Source: Deltaproteobacteria bacterium
Lineage (GTDB): Bacteria > Desulfobacterota > Syntrophia > Syntrophales > UBA2210
Reading direction: 5' to 3'
Assembly: GCA_018399535.1 (NCBI GenBank)
Contig: JAGYOR010000008.1
Location: 1-33,783, forward strand
Length of the DNA stretch: 33,783 nucleotides
The position numbers and the translations under genes are program-made. The notes under the pieces are model-generated. The model was not told the DNA's origin, made no database searches, and saw only the letters and a list, made by a program, of their open reading frames with translations. How positions within the stretch are numbered: position 1 is the first letter of the stretch; each line of letters starts with the position of its first letter. Positions 10,258-19,175 of this stretch are shown piece by piece.

Positions 10258-10994
10258 CGGTATCTCACTTCCTTCAGGAACAATCCCTGGGGAGGCGCCG
10301 TAGCACCGGCCCTGTTTCGATCTCCCGATTCCATGATCGACCTGAATGCTTCGGGGGTGATCTTCCTCCTGCCCACGTCGACAAGCGTTCCCATGATTGA
10401 TCGTACCATGGAACGGAGGAATCCGTCTCCTTCGATTTCAAAAATAACCATGTTGTCCGCGCGGCGCGACAGTGATGTCGCGAATACTGTCCTCACTGTT
10501 GTCTTAACGTCGCTTCCCGATGATTGGAAAGCGCTGAAATCATGGCTGCCCCGCAGGGATGCCGCCGCCAGCTCCATCGCTTCGCAGTCGAGTGGTTCAC
10601 GGACGTGCCAGCAGTAGCGTCGGCGAAGAGGTGACCGAACGGGAGCATTGTACAGGAAATATTGATAAACCTTCGATGTCGAATCATATCTCGCATGGAA
10701 CGACGCGGTAGCCTCTTCTATGGCGGTGATCGCTATATCGGGAGAAAGGAGGCTGTTCATGCCCGCCTGGATACGTTCGACGGGAAGTTTGGTGGATGTT
10801 CTGAAATGTGCCGTCTGTCCAAGGGCGTGCACACCCGCATCGGTTCTTCCGGAAGCGACGATGCGGATTGTCTCCTGCATGATTCTTCCGGCCGCATTCT
10901 CGAGCGCTTCCTGTATCGTTCCGGTTCCCGCCTGGCGTTGCCAACCGCTGTATGCCGCTCCATCGTACTCGACAGTTATCTTGATATTTCTCAT
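10254..10994 (-). CDS. truA: tRNA pseudouridine(38-40) synthase
   Basis: YDGAAYSGWQRQ, SGRTDAGVHALGQTAHF, EGDGFLRSMVRSIMGTLVDVG motifs. 4-bp overlap with mutL. Confidence 0.96.
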   Translation of the reverse strand: MRNIKITVEYDGAAYSGWQRQAGTGTIQEALENAAGRIMQETIRIVASGRTDAGVHALGQTAHFRTSTKLPVERIQAGMNSLLSPDIAITAIEEATASFHARYDSTSKVYQYFLYNAPVRSPLRRRYCWHVREPLDCEAMELAAASLRGSHDFSAFQSSGSDVKTTVRTVFATSLSRRADNMVIFEIEGDGFLRSMVRSIMGTLVDVGRRKITPEAFRSIMESGDRNRAGATAPPQGLFLKEVRYR

Positions 10995-11008
10995 GGAATC
11001 TTCCTGAC

Positions 11009-11040
11009 AAAAAAGGGTTAACCTGCCGGGCTAACCCTTT
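11009..11040 (-). terminator. Intrinsic terminator between pgk and truA
   Basis: Minus strand reads AAAGGGTTA-GCCCGGCAGGT-TAACCCTTT followed directly by T's (9-bp perfect stem; six T's at 11014-11009). Confidence 0.85.
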
Positions 11041-11069
11041 CGTCCGGTCCGCGGGCCGCCAGCTCTCGA

Positions 11070-12266
11070 TCACCCCCTGGAGCTTTCGTGCCCTTCCAGT
11101 GCTTCGATCGATGGAAGTCTGTTTCCCTGCATCAACCAGAGAAACGCCCCGCCTCCCGTGGAAATAAATGTCATATTCGCGCTTTCTCCCGCTTTTTGCA
11201 CGGCCGCGTCGGTGTCGCCGCCGCCGATGATCGTCATGGCGTGAGTTTCGGCTATTGCGTGAGCCGTGGCGTAGGTTCCCCGTGAAAAGGCGTCTATTTC
11301 GAATACACCCATGGGGCCGTTCCAGACGACCGTCTTTGCGTCGGCAAGGACCTCGGCAAACAGCCGCGTCGAAGCGGGACCGATATCCAGCCCCATCCAG
11401 TCTTCAGGTATTTCCTGAACGGGGACGATCATGTTCGCCTCACCTGCTGCGGGTTTCCGTGCTATCACGGCATCAACGGGAAAATAAAGCTTGACGCCCT
11501 TTTCTTTCGCTTTGTCCATGCCTCTCCGCGCCGCCTCGATGAGATTGTTTTCCACCAGCGAACAGCCCACCTCGAAACCGGAGGCCTTGAGGAATGTAAA
11601 TGCCATTCCGCCGCCGATAATCAGCTTGTCTACACGTTTCGAGAGGTTCTCGATTGCTTCCAGCTTGTCAGACACCTTCGACCCACCCAGGACCGCCACG
11701 AAGGGCCTGACGGGATTTTCAAGGGCTGCGTCAAAATAATCGAGTTCGCGCTTCATGAGATAGCCGATTCCACATTCAGCTACGTGTTTGACGATGCCGA
11801 CATTTGAGGCGTGGCTCCGGTGCGCGTTGCCGAAAGCGTCGTTGATGTACACGTCGGCCCCCGCCGCGAGTTCGCGGGCAAAGGCGTCGTCGTTTTTTGT
11901 TTCCTCGGGGTGAAATCGCAGGTTTTCGAGCATGACGATGTCCCCAGGCTTCATTTTTTTCACAGACGATCGCACTTCGTCACCTATACAGTCGGGCAGA
12001 AGCGCGACCTCTTTTTTTAGCAGTTCCGACAGTCTTCGCGCCACCGGAGCGAGACTCATCTCCGGCACAGGCTTGCCTTTCGGCCTGCCCAGATGCGACA
12101 TAACAACCACGCGGGCGCCTTCGTCAATGGCGCGCCGGATTGTCGGAAGTGAGGCCCGAATACGCCGGTCTTCGACTATGTTCCGGTTCTCATCGAGAGG
12201 AACGTTGCAGTCGCATCGGCAATACACTGTTTTGTTCGCCAGATCGATTTCTTCTATGAACTTCAT
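11070..12266 (-). CDS. pgk: Phosphoglycerate kinase
   Basis: [88 protein letters not shown]. Confidence 0.97.
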   Translation of the reverse strand: MKFIEEIDLANKTVYCRCDCNVPLDENRNIVEDRRIRASLPTIRRAIDEGARVVVMSHLGRPKGKPVPEMSLAPVARRLSELLKKEVALLPDCIGDEVRSSVKKMKPGDIVMLENLRFHPEETKNDDAFARELAAGADVYINDAFGNAHRSHASNVGIVKHVAECGIGYLMKRELDYFDAALENPVRPFVAVLGGSKVSDKLEAIENLSKRVDKLIIGGGMAFTFLKASGFEVGCSLVENNLIEAARRGMDKAKEKGVKLYFPVDAVIARKPAAGEANMIVPVQEIPEDWMGLDIGPASTRLFAEVLADAKTVVWNGPMGVFEIDAFSRGTYATAHAIAETHAMTIIGGGDTDAAVQKAGESANMTFISTGGGAFLWLMQGNRLPSIEALEGHESSRG

Positions 12267-12358
12267 TTCCTTCTCCTTGCTTGTATAATCCGTCGGGGCG
12301 CTGCTTGTTTATGGCGAGTCACCGGGGTTCCCCTTTCACCGGTCACCTCGTTTCGGAT

Positions 12359-12856
12359 TCAAGGTTGGCTGTTGCTCTCCAGAACGGTGACAATCGAAAA
12401 CGCGGCGATGCCTTCGCCGCGCCCCGTGAATCCCATTTTCTCGTTGGTCGACGCCTTGACCGACACTCTGTCTTTTGACAGACGGAGAATATCCGCTATC
12501 GTCTCTTCCATCAATGGAATATGCGGCCTCAACCGCGGATTTTCCAGGATGACCGTGGCATCGACGTTATAGGCAACGTAACCGCACTGGCCGATTATTT
12601 TTCGTATGTCCTCAAGGATGACGCGGCTCGAAACATTCTTCCATGCGGGATCATCGTCGGGAAACCTGGACCCCAGGTCGCCGGCCGCCGCTGCGCCCAA
12701 CAGCGCATCCCCCACGGCGTGAAGCAGGACGTCGGCGTCCGAATGTCCCAGAAGACCGTATTCAAAAGGAATTTCGATTCCGCCCAGAATAAGCGGTCCC
12801 CCTGCAACAAAGCGGTGACTGTCGTATCCGAATCCCACCCGCTGGTAACCTCTCAT
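12359..12856 (-). CDS. ispF: 2-C-methyl-D-erythritol 2,4-cyclodiphosphate synthase
   Basis: RVGFGYDSHRF, LGGIEIPFEYGLLGHSDADVLLHAVGDALLGAAAAGDLGSRFPD, VSVKASTNEKMGFTGRGEGIAAF. Confidence 0.97.
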   Translation of the reverse strand: MRGYQRVGFGYDSHRFVAGGPLILGGIEIPFEYGLLGHSDADVLLHAVGDALLGAAAAGDLGSRFPDDDPAWKNVSSRVILEDIRKIIGQCGYVAYNVDATVILENPRLRPHIPLMEETIADILRLSKDRVSVKASTNEKMGFTGRGEGIAAFSIVTVLESNSQP

Positions 12857-13590
12857 TAATCCTCCTTCGCCGTCCCGGACCGTGCCGCCAGAATCGCTTC
12901 CGCAGTCAGGAGATCTTCTTCAAAGGTTATTTTTATATTATCACGTGAACCATCGACCATGGTTACGGGAACACCGATCCGTTCGACAAGCGTCGCATCG
13001 TCAGTTCCGTACCGTCCATCCCGCATTGCCCGCTCGTAGGCCTTCATGATGATGTCCCGTCTGAACACCTGTGGTGTCTGGACATGCCACAGGCTTTCCC
13101 GGTCCACCGTCCCGGTGATTTTACGGTTCGCATCTATGACCTTGAGAGTGTCCGTGACGGGGACACCGACGACGGCGGCCCCGCAGCGACGTGCTTCTTC
13201 CACGCAACGGTCGATCATGTCGACCGTAACAAGCGGTCGTGCACCGTCGTGAACCGCAACAATACCGATACTGTCGTCCAGTGCTTCAAGCCCCGCGGCG
13301 ACGGAGTCCCGCCTCGTGGCGCCCCCGGCTCGCACGTCCCCCGGCTTGGTCGGCCGGAAGCGCGCACGGTCTCCCCTGAACAACCCGTTCCGTTCGGCTT
13401 CGGGGACTACAATAATTATTCTGTCAATAGATGACGATTCCTCGAAAAGGGCGATCGTTCTCATCAGCACGGGAACGCCTCCAAGTATTCTGAACTGCTT
13501 GGGAGTCGCTCCTTCCATTCTCGTCCCGGCGCCGCCGGCGACGATAATCGCCGCCGTCTTGTCCCTGTCGCCGATTACACTGCGGTTCAT
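12856..13590 (-). CDS. ispD: 2-C-methyl-D-erythritol 4-phosphate cytidylyltransferase
   Basis: AIIVAGGAGTRMEGATPKQFRILGGVPVLMRTI, VAVHDGARPLVT, TPQVFRRDII. Start uncertain (13614 or 13590). Confidence 0.94.
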   Translation of the reverse strand: MNRSVIGDRDKTAAIIVAGGAGTRMEGATPKQFRILGGVPVLMRTIALFEESSSIDRIIIVVPEAERNGLFRGDRARFRPTKPGDVRAGGATRRDSVAAGLEALDDSIGIVAVHDGARPLVTVDMIDRCVEEARRCGAAVVGVPVTDTLKVIDANRKITGTVDRESLWHVQTPQVFRRDIIMKAYERAMRDGRYGTDDATLVERIGVPVTMVDGSRDNIKITFEEDLLTAEAILAARSGTAKED

Positions 13591-13610
13591 GGTTAACTGC
13601 CCGACCGTTT

Positions 13611-14639
13611 TCAACGGCCCGCCTGCGCGGCGCCGCTTCCATTTTCGGACGATTCCTCCTTTACTTTCGAGAAAATCATTCTGCCCGCCGTTGTCTGAAG
13701 AACGCTTGTCACGGTAACTTCCACGTTCTGCTTCAGGTAACGCAATCCGTTGTCGACGATGACCATGGTTCCGTCATCAAGATAGGCGACGCCCTGTCCC
13801 GGTTCCCGGCCTTCCTTGATTGCCTTCACGACCATCGATTCGCCGGGAAGAACCAGCGGTTTCAGGGCGTTGGCAAGGTCGTTGACGTTGAGCACCTTGA
13901 CTCCCTGCAGCTCAGCCACCTTGTTCAGATTGTAATCGTTGGTCACCACAACGCCGTCAAGCTGCTTTGCCGCCGCGACGAGCTTGGCATCAACTCCCTT
14001 GATTCGAGGAAAATCCATGTCTGTTATTTCAATGAGTATGCCCGTCGTGTTTTTCAGACGATTGAGGGTTTCCAGTCCGTGGCGTCCCCGCGAACGCTTC
14101 ACTGAATCGGATGAATCGGCGATCCCCTGCAATTCTTCAAGGACGAACCGTGGAACAATGAGAGTGCCTTCGATAAAACCCGTGTCACAGATGTCAGCGA
14201 ATCGACCGTCGATAATGACGCTGGTGTCAAGTATTTTGACTGAGCTCCCCGACTGAGACGTAACCGAAGGAAAGTCGGCAGGCATTCTGAATTCGCGCCC
14301 CTTCCGGGCGCCTACCGCGAGGCCGAGGTATCCCGGAATGAGCAGTAACGCGGCGGCGATACAGGCTCGAAGGGTTTCGGAAAGATTGAATACATAGTCG
14401 ATTCCCCGGACTGCGAGCAGGGCCGTCGCCAGTCCGATGGCGAGCCCTCCCGCGCCCCCCGCTGCTACACCGAGAGGAAGGTCCCGAAGACTGCGCTCGA
14501 AAACCAGAACGAGAACGGCAACCGCCATGCCTCCCATAAAACCGAGAAATGAAAAGGGTAGTGAAAAATAAACGCCGGCTGTCAGGTAGCCGACGATGGA
14601 ACAGGCCGAAATGAAAAACAGTCTCGCGATTATAACCAT
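13611..14639 (-). CDS. PIN/TRAM-domain membrane protein (YacL-like)
   Basis: N-terminal TM segments, then PIN domain (ILDTSVIIDGRFADICDTGFIEGTLIVPRFVLEELQGIADS) and C-terminal TRAM-like region (GQGVAYLDDGTMVIVDNGLRYL...VTVTSVLQTTAGRMIF). Confidence 0.92.
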   Translation of the reverse strand: MVIIARLFFISACSIVGYLTAGVYFSLPFSFLGFMGGMAVAVLVLVFERSLRDLPLGVAAGGAGGLAIGLATALLAVRGIDYVFNLSETLRACIAAALLLIPGYLGLAVGARKGREFRMPADFPSVTSQSGSSVKILDTSVIIDGRFADICDTGFIEGTLIVPRFVLEELQGIADSSDSVKRSRGRHGLETLNRLKNTTGILIEITDMDFPRIKGVDAKLVAAAKQLDGVVVTNDYNLNKVAELQGVKVLNVNDLANALKPLVLPGESMVVKAIKEGREPGQGVAYLDDGTMVIVDNGLRYLKQNVEVTVTSVLQTTAGRMIFSKVKEESSENGSGAAQAGR

Positions 14640-14681
14640 TATCCCCCCTTGGTAAAAGTTATTCCGGCAGCCGGCAGATTG

Positions 14682-14710
14682 TTAAAGAACGCGGGGGCTG
14701 CGCTCTTTAA
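14682..14710 (-). terminator. Possible hairpin at the carD 3' end (stem includes the carD stop codon)
   Basis: TTAAAGA ... TCTTTAA inverted repeat with inner CGC/GCG pairing. No U-tract, so terminator function is uncertain. Confidence 0.35.
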
Positions 14711-15189
14711 ATGGCAAAGATCGCATCAAGGTCTTTTTCCACGAGTTCCTGTTTGCAGTGGCGCGCTATGGATATTTCCATAACGAGCAGATTCTTCGCG
14801 ATGTCCATCATTTTGCGTTCACCGAAGGAGAGATCCTTGTCTGTTTTCAGGATCAAGAGATCACGCAGCACTTCAGCAATTTCGTACACGGATCCGGTTT
14901 TTATCTTTTCCCAGTATTCCTTGTATCGCTTGTTCCAGGTCTGCCTGTCCACGGTAACTTTCCGCTCCCTCAGAATTTCATATACCCGGGGAATTTCAGT
15001 TTCTGAAATGACCTCTCGCAGTCCCACCGAATCGGCGCCGCTTTCCGGAATCATGATCTTGGCGTTGTTTCCGAGAATTTTTATTACGTAGAAGGATTGT
15101 TCGCTTCCCATAATATCTTTAGTTTCAATGTTTTCGATTACCCCCACACCTTGTGCCGGGTAAACGGCCATATCCCCGATTTTGAACAT
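14707..15189 (-). CDS. carD: CarD/CdnL-family RNA polymerase-interacting transcriptional regulator
   Basis: MFKIGDMAVYPAQGVGVIENIETKDIMGSEQSFYVIKIL: N-terminal Tudor-like RID. Start set to the internal Met because the longer ORF start (15228) overlaps the predicted -10. Confidence 0.9.
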   Translation of the reverse strand: MFKIGDMAVYPAQGVGVIENIETKDIMGSEQSFYVIKILGNNAKIMIPESGADSVGLREVISETEIPRVYEILRERKVTVDRQTWNKRYKEYWEKIKTGSVYEIAEVLRDLLILKTDKDLSFGERKMMDIAKNLLVMEISIARHCKQELVEKDLDAIFAI

Positions 15190-15225
15190 TTCCACCGCGC
15201 ACCTCGTGAATTTTATAGAAGGAAT

Positions 15226-15254
15226 CATATAGCATGTTTTCGCAGAACAGTCAA
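15226..15254 (-). promoter_or_regulatory. Sigma70-type promoter for carD
   Basis: Minus strand TTGACT (15254-15249), 17-bp spacer, TATATG (15231-15226). Confidence 0.65.
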
Positions 15255-15347
15255 TAAGTTCCCTTAAAACAGAAATTTATCTTGACTTGTCCCGAGCAAG
15301 TAAGCTAAGCATCGGGCCTTACAAAAGCTTTGCAGAAAGGAATCTTC

Positions 15348-17429
15348 ATGGCCAAGAATGACTCCAACACATTGAGAAATGTCGCCGTGGTCGGTCATGG
15401 CGGTACGGGCAAAACCTCCCTGTGTGAATCTTTCCTTTTCGTCAGCGGCAAAACGGAAAAGCCTGGGCGGGTTGATGAGGGTTCGTCGGGTCTTGATTAC
15501 GAACCTGAAGAACACAAGAGACGTATTTCAATAGGTTCCGCAATCAGCTGGTTCGACTGGAACAAGCACCGGGTCAATTTCATTGATACGCCGGGGGACG
15601 CCAACTTCGCCATGGATACGAAGAACTGCCTTCGCGTTGTTGACGGTGCGGTCGTGGTCGTCGACTCCGTCGGCGGTGTGGAGTTTCAAACAGAAAAAAC
15701 GTGGGAATATGCTGCCGAAATAGGGTTGCCCCGCATGATATACGTAAGCAAAATGGACCGTGAGCGTGCTGATTTCCAGAAGGTCCTGGACAGTATCAGC
15801 GAACGGCTCGGAGCAAAAGCCACACCCCTGTGTCTCCCCTTGGGAAGTGAAGATAATTTCCGCGGCCTGGTGGACCTGATCGAAATGAAGGCCCTCGTAT
15901 TCGATGAAGCAAAAGGAAAGTTCAAACGCGAGGATATTCCCGCTGACCTTATTGACGAAGCGACTTCCCGCCGCGAGGCAATGGTGGAAGACATCGCCGA
16001 AAGCGACGAGAACCTCATGGACAAGTATCTCGAGGAAGGCGTCCTTTCTGTTGATGAGTTGAAAAGCGGTCTTCGCTCGGCTGTTATCGCCGGGGAAATA
16101 ACGCCTGCAACGTGTGGATGCGCGCTCAAAAACCTGGGACCGGCGGCGCTCATGTCAATGCTCGTCGATTATTTCCCCTCTCCCGTGGATCGTGGCCCCG
16201 TGAAAGGCAGCAATCCGCAAACGGGCGAAGAAGCTTCACGCGAACCGCTTGAAGACGCTCCTTTTTCAGCAATGGTCTTCAAAACAATTGCCGATCCCTA
16301 TGCCGGCAAGTTGACGGTCTTCCGTGTATTTTCAGGAACCATGACGAGCGATTCGCCGTTTTTCAACAGCTCGAAAAACATCAACGAAAAAAGCGGCGCC
16401 CTTTTCTTCCTGGACGGCAAAAACCAGCGACCGGCGGAAGAGCTGGTACCAGGCGACATCGCCGCTGTGGCAAAACTGAAAGAAACATCGACGGGTGATA
16501 CAATCTGCGATGAAAAAGCACCGATACTTTATGAAAAACTTGAACCGCCGCGACCGGTCTGTTCCTACGCGATTCTTCCAAAAACAAAGGGCGACGAGGA
16601 AAAACTGTTCTCGTCTCTCAACAGGCTCATCGAGGAAGACGCCACACTGAACCTGCGCCGTGACGACCAGACCCGCGAGATGATTCTCTCCGGAATGGGA
16701 CAGGTTCACATCGACGTGACGCTTGAAAAAATGAAGCGCAAATTTGGTGTGGACGTGACGCTGAAACAACCGAAGGTTCCCTACAAGGAAACCATCAAGG
16801 GCAAAGCGCGTGTTCAGGGCAAATATAAGAAGCAGTCGGGCGGCCGGGGACAGTACGGCGACACCTGGCTCGAAATAGAACCGACCGCGCACGGTGAGGG
16901 ATTTCAGTTTGTCGACGCAATCGTGGGCGGCGTTGTTCCCAGGAACTATATTCCCGCCGTGGAAAAAGGTATCGTTGAAGCCATGGCTGAAGGTATCGTT
17001 GCCGGCTATCCCGTGGTTGATGTGAAGGTCGCCCTGGTTGACGGATCATTCCATCCCGTGGATTCCTCGGAGATGGCCTTCAAGATTGCCGGTTCCATGG
17101 GATTCAAAAAGGGATTCGAACAATCGCAGCCCACGCTCCTTGAACCGATCATGAACATCGATATTGAAATCCCCGACGAGTACATGGGAGACGTAATCGG
17201 CGATCTCAACAGCCGGCGTGGCCGCGTGCTCGGCATGGACAAGCGCGGGGCAAACCAAGTCGTGAAGGGGCAGGTGCCTCTGGCGGAGATTCTCAGTTAT
17301 GCTGCGGAACTTACTTCCATAACGAGCGGCCGCGGAACATTTTCCTATGAATTTTCTCATTACGAAGAAGTGCCGGCCCACCTGCAGGAAAAAATCATAG
17401 CCGAGGCGAAGAAGGAAACCGAAGAATGA
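15348..17429 (+). CDS. fusA: EF-G-like translation factor paralog with non-canonical GTPase motifs
   Basis: EF-G architecture (IDTPGDANF, SKMDRERADF, GMGQVHIDVTLEKMKRKFGVDV, YKKQSGGRGQYGDTWLEIEP, LNSRRGRVLGMD). Start at MAKNDSN, inside the 15330 ORF. Confidence 0.93.
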   Translation: MAKNDSNTLRNVAVVGHGGTGKTSLCESFLFVSGKTEKPGRVDEGSSGLDYEPEEHKRRISIGSAISWFDWNKHRVNFIDTPGDANFAMDTKNCLRVVDGAVVVVDSVGGVEFQTEKTWEYAAEIGLPRMIYVSKMDRERADFQKVLDSISERLGAKATPLCLPLGSEDNFRGLVDLIEMKALVFDEAKGKFKREDIPADLIDEATSRREAMVEDIAESDENLMDKYLEEGVLSVDELKSGLRSAVIAGEITPATCGCALKNLGPAALMSMLVDYFPSPVDRGPVKGSNPQTGEEASREPLEDAPFSAMVFKTIADPYAGKLTVFRVFSGTMTSDSPFFNSSKNINEKSGALFFLDGKNQRPAEELVPGDIAAVAKLKETSTGDTICDEKAPILYEKLEPPRPVCSYAILPKTKGDEEKLFSSLNRLIEEDATLNLRRDDQTREMILSGMGQVHIDVTLEKMKRKFGVDVTLKQPKVPYKETIKGKARVQGKYKKQSGGRGQYGDTWLEIEPTAHGEGFQFVDAIVGGVVPRNYIPAVEKGIVEAMAEGIVAGYPVVDVKVALVDGSFHPVDSSEMAFKIAGSMGFKKGFEQSQPTLLEPIMNIDIEIPDEYMGDVIGDLNSRRGRVLGMDKRGANQVVKGQVPLAEILSYAAELTSITSGRGTFSYEFSHYEEVPAHLQEKIIAEAKKETEE

Positions 17430-17923
17430 ACCAGACACTGTTCGCCGGGGTGATAACCGTGAGCGACCGGGGAGCCCGGGGTGAACGAGAGGACCTCAGC
17501 GGACAGGTGGTTCGTGAACTCCTCGAAAACTTACCCGCCGAGGTAAGGGCCTATCGAATCGTCGCCGACGAAAAAGAAGAAATCGCCGGTGCAATCATCC
17601 AGTTCGTTGACGACGAAAAGCTTGACATCGTCGTTACCACGGGTGGTACCGGCGTCAGCCCCCGGGATGTAACACCTGACGCAACGATGAACGTCATCGA
17701 CCGGGATATTCCCGGAATGGCGGAAGTCATGCGATGTGAAAGCCTGAAAAAAACGCCTCACGCCATGATATCGCGGGCCGTTGTGGGTATCCGCGGATCT
17801 TCCCTCATTATCAACTTGCCTGGAAGCCCCAGGGGGGCATCGGAAAACCTGGCGGCGATCATGCCGGCACTTAAACATGCGGTGGATAAAATCAAGGGCG
17901 ATCCGTCGGATTGTGCCGATTAA
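17426..17923 (+). CDS. Molybdenum cofactor biosynthesis MogA/MoaB family protein
   Basis: GVITVSDRGARGEREDLSG, VVTTGGTGVSPRDVTPDAT, PGMAEVMR, SLIINLPGSPRGASENL. 4-bp overlap with the EF-G gene. Confidence 0.93.
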   Translation: MNQTLFAGVITVSDRGARGEREDLSGQVVRELLENLPAEVRAYRIVADEKEEIAGAIIQFVDDEKLDIVVTTGGTGVSPRDVTPDATMNVIDRDIPGMAEVMRCESLKKTPHAMISRAVVGIRGSSLIINLPGSPRGASENLAAIMPALKHAVDKIKGDPSDCAD

Positions 17924-18362
17924 GTATAGCGGTCATTCTCTCCCGGTGCGTGCCGGGCCAGAATATCGATCCACAACGGGGGCACTTGACAAAAACGTGT
18001 TGTGTTTTGAAAACATAGGGAGGAACGCGATCCTTCACGTCATCGCGGCAAACGGGTTCCAGCAGGTCGTTGCATGCCAGGCATCGCGTGAAAAAAGATT
18101 CGCGACGCGGCACAAGCCGCAAACGCTGTATGATCTCATCAATCTGCTGATTAACCCGGTCGGAAACGACGATCAGGAGGGTTCCCCTGAACTGGCGCCC
18201 GGCCAGTTCCTTTTTTCGGGAGAGCACAATCCTGTCTTCCCGGGCGCCTCGATCCAGCAAAACACGATCCGCCGTCCCCTCGTGAACGACCGTATCGTAT
18301 CCCATGATACGCAACCACTTCATCAGTTTTTTCAGTGTTGAATCGGCGAGAAACTTTGTCAC
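17892..18362 (-). CDS. Mut7-C RNase domain protein (PIN-like plus Cys4 zinc ribbon)
   Basis: KFLADSTLKKLMKWLRIMGYDTV; CLACNDLL ... CPRCGSIFWPGTH, the typical Mut7-C arrangement. Confidence 0.9.
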   Translation of the reverse strand: MTKFLADSTLKKLMKWLRIMGYDTVVHEGTADRVLLDRGAREDRIVLSRKKELAGRQFRGTLLIVVSDRVNQQIDEIIQRLRLVPRRESFFTRCLACNDLLEPVCRDDVKDRVPPYVFKTQHVFVKCPRCGSIFWPGTHRERMTAILNRHNPTDRP

Positions 18363-18673
18363 TCCCGGTAATCCTGAGCCTGTACCTCTCCGCCCTCCGT
18401 GGGTTCATTGCCACGGTGTATCTGTTCCTCCAGCTTGCGGATACGCCTGTTAAGGCCGGCCACCTTGCGAGACAGGCGCCACCGTTCCGCTATGCCGAAG
18501 AAACCCGCGAATATGACACCGATACCGAAAGAAACAAAAAGCAAAAGATAGGCTTGGACCGTCACATCGATAAACCCGTAGTAACTCAGGTTCACCGTCT
18601 CCGTGTTATCCAAAGAAAACGTAATAACAAAGAGCACGCACAGCATGATAATGATCGTATAAAGCAACTTCAT
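18359..18673 (-). CDS. LapA-domain (DUF1049) small membrane protein
   Basis: Two TM helices, with FSLDNTETVNLSYYGF and LLLFVSFGIGVIFAGFFG, followed by a coiled coil. Confidence 0.8.
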   Translation of the reverse strand: MKLLYTIIIMLCVLFVITFSLDNTETVNLSYYGFIDVTVQAYLLLFVSFGIGVIFAGFFGIAERWRLSRKVAGLNRRIRKLEEQIHRGNEPTEGGEVQAQDYRE

Positions 18674-18691
18674 CGCGGATCTCCCCTCTTG

Positions 18692-19156
18692 CTAGAAAAG
18701 TGACTTCAACAGGTCCCTCGTTTTTTCTATTTCTTCCGGAATAACACGTACTTCCCCCAAAACGGTCACGAAATTCGTGTCGCCGAACCAGCGAGGCACG
18801 ACATGCATGTGCATGTGCTCGTCAACACCCGCCCCGGCTGCCTTACCCAGATTCATGCCTACATTAAATCCCTGGGGATTGAAAGCCTTACGCAATATAT
18901 CGACCGCCCTGCCCGTGAGATTCATCAATTCCATCAATTCTTCCGTCGACGCATCAGCAATGTCCGCGATATGCCGGTAGGGAACCACCATAAGGTGCCC
19001 CGAATTGTACGGATATTTGTTCATGATGACAAAGCAGTGTTCGCCCTTATGAAGCACCAGCCTGTCATCCCGCAGGGAGTCGGCACAGAATATACAGCCT
19101 TCTTTCTTTTCTCCGGTGATGTACTTGTTGCGTCCCGGCGCGATAATAGTGTCCAA
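18692..19156 (-). CDS. HIT-family hydrolase (AP4A hydrolase-like)
   Basis: CIFCADSLRDDRLVLHKGEHCFVIMNKYPYNSGHLMVVPYRH and HMHMHVVPRW histidine triad. Confidence 0.93.
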   Translation of the reverse strand: MDTIIAPGRNKYITGEKKEGCIFCADSLRDDRLVLHKGEHCFVIMNKYPYNSGHLMVVPYRHIADIADASTEELMELMNLTGRAVDILRKAFNPQGFNVGMNLGKAAGAGVDEHMHMHVVPRWFGDTNFVTVLGEVRVIPEEIEKTRDLLKSLF

Positions 19157-19175
19157 TAAAAATCCTTCCGTCTTT

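Noticed and set aside
15282-15311. TTGACT upstream of the EF-G gene as a promoter -35
   Set aside because: No convincing -10 at 16-18 bp spacing (only TAAGCA/CTAAGC), so not called.
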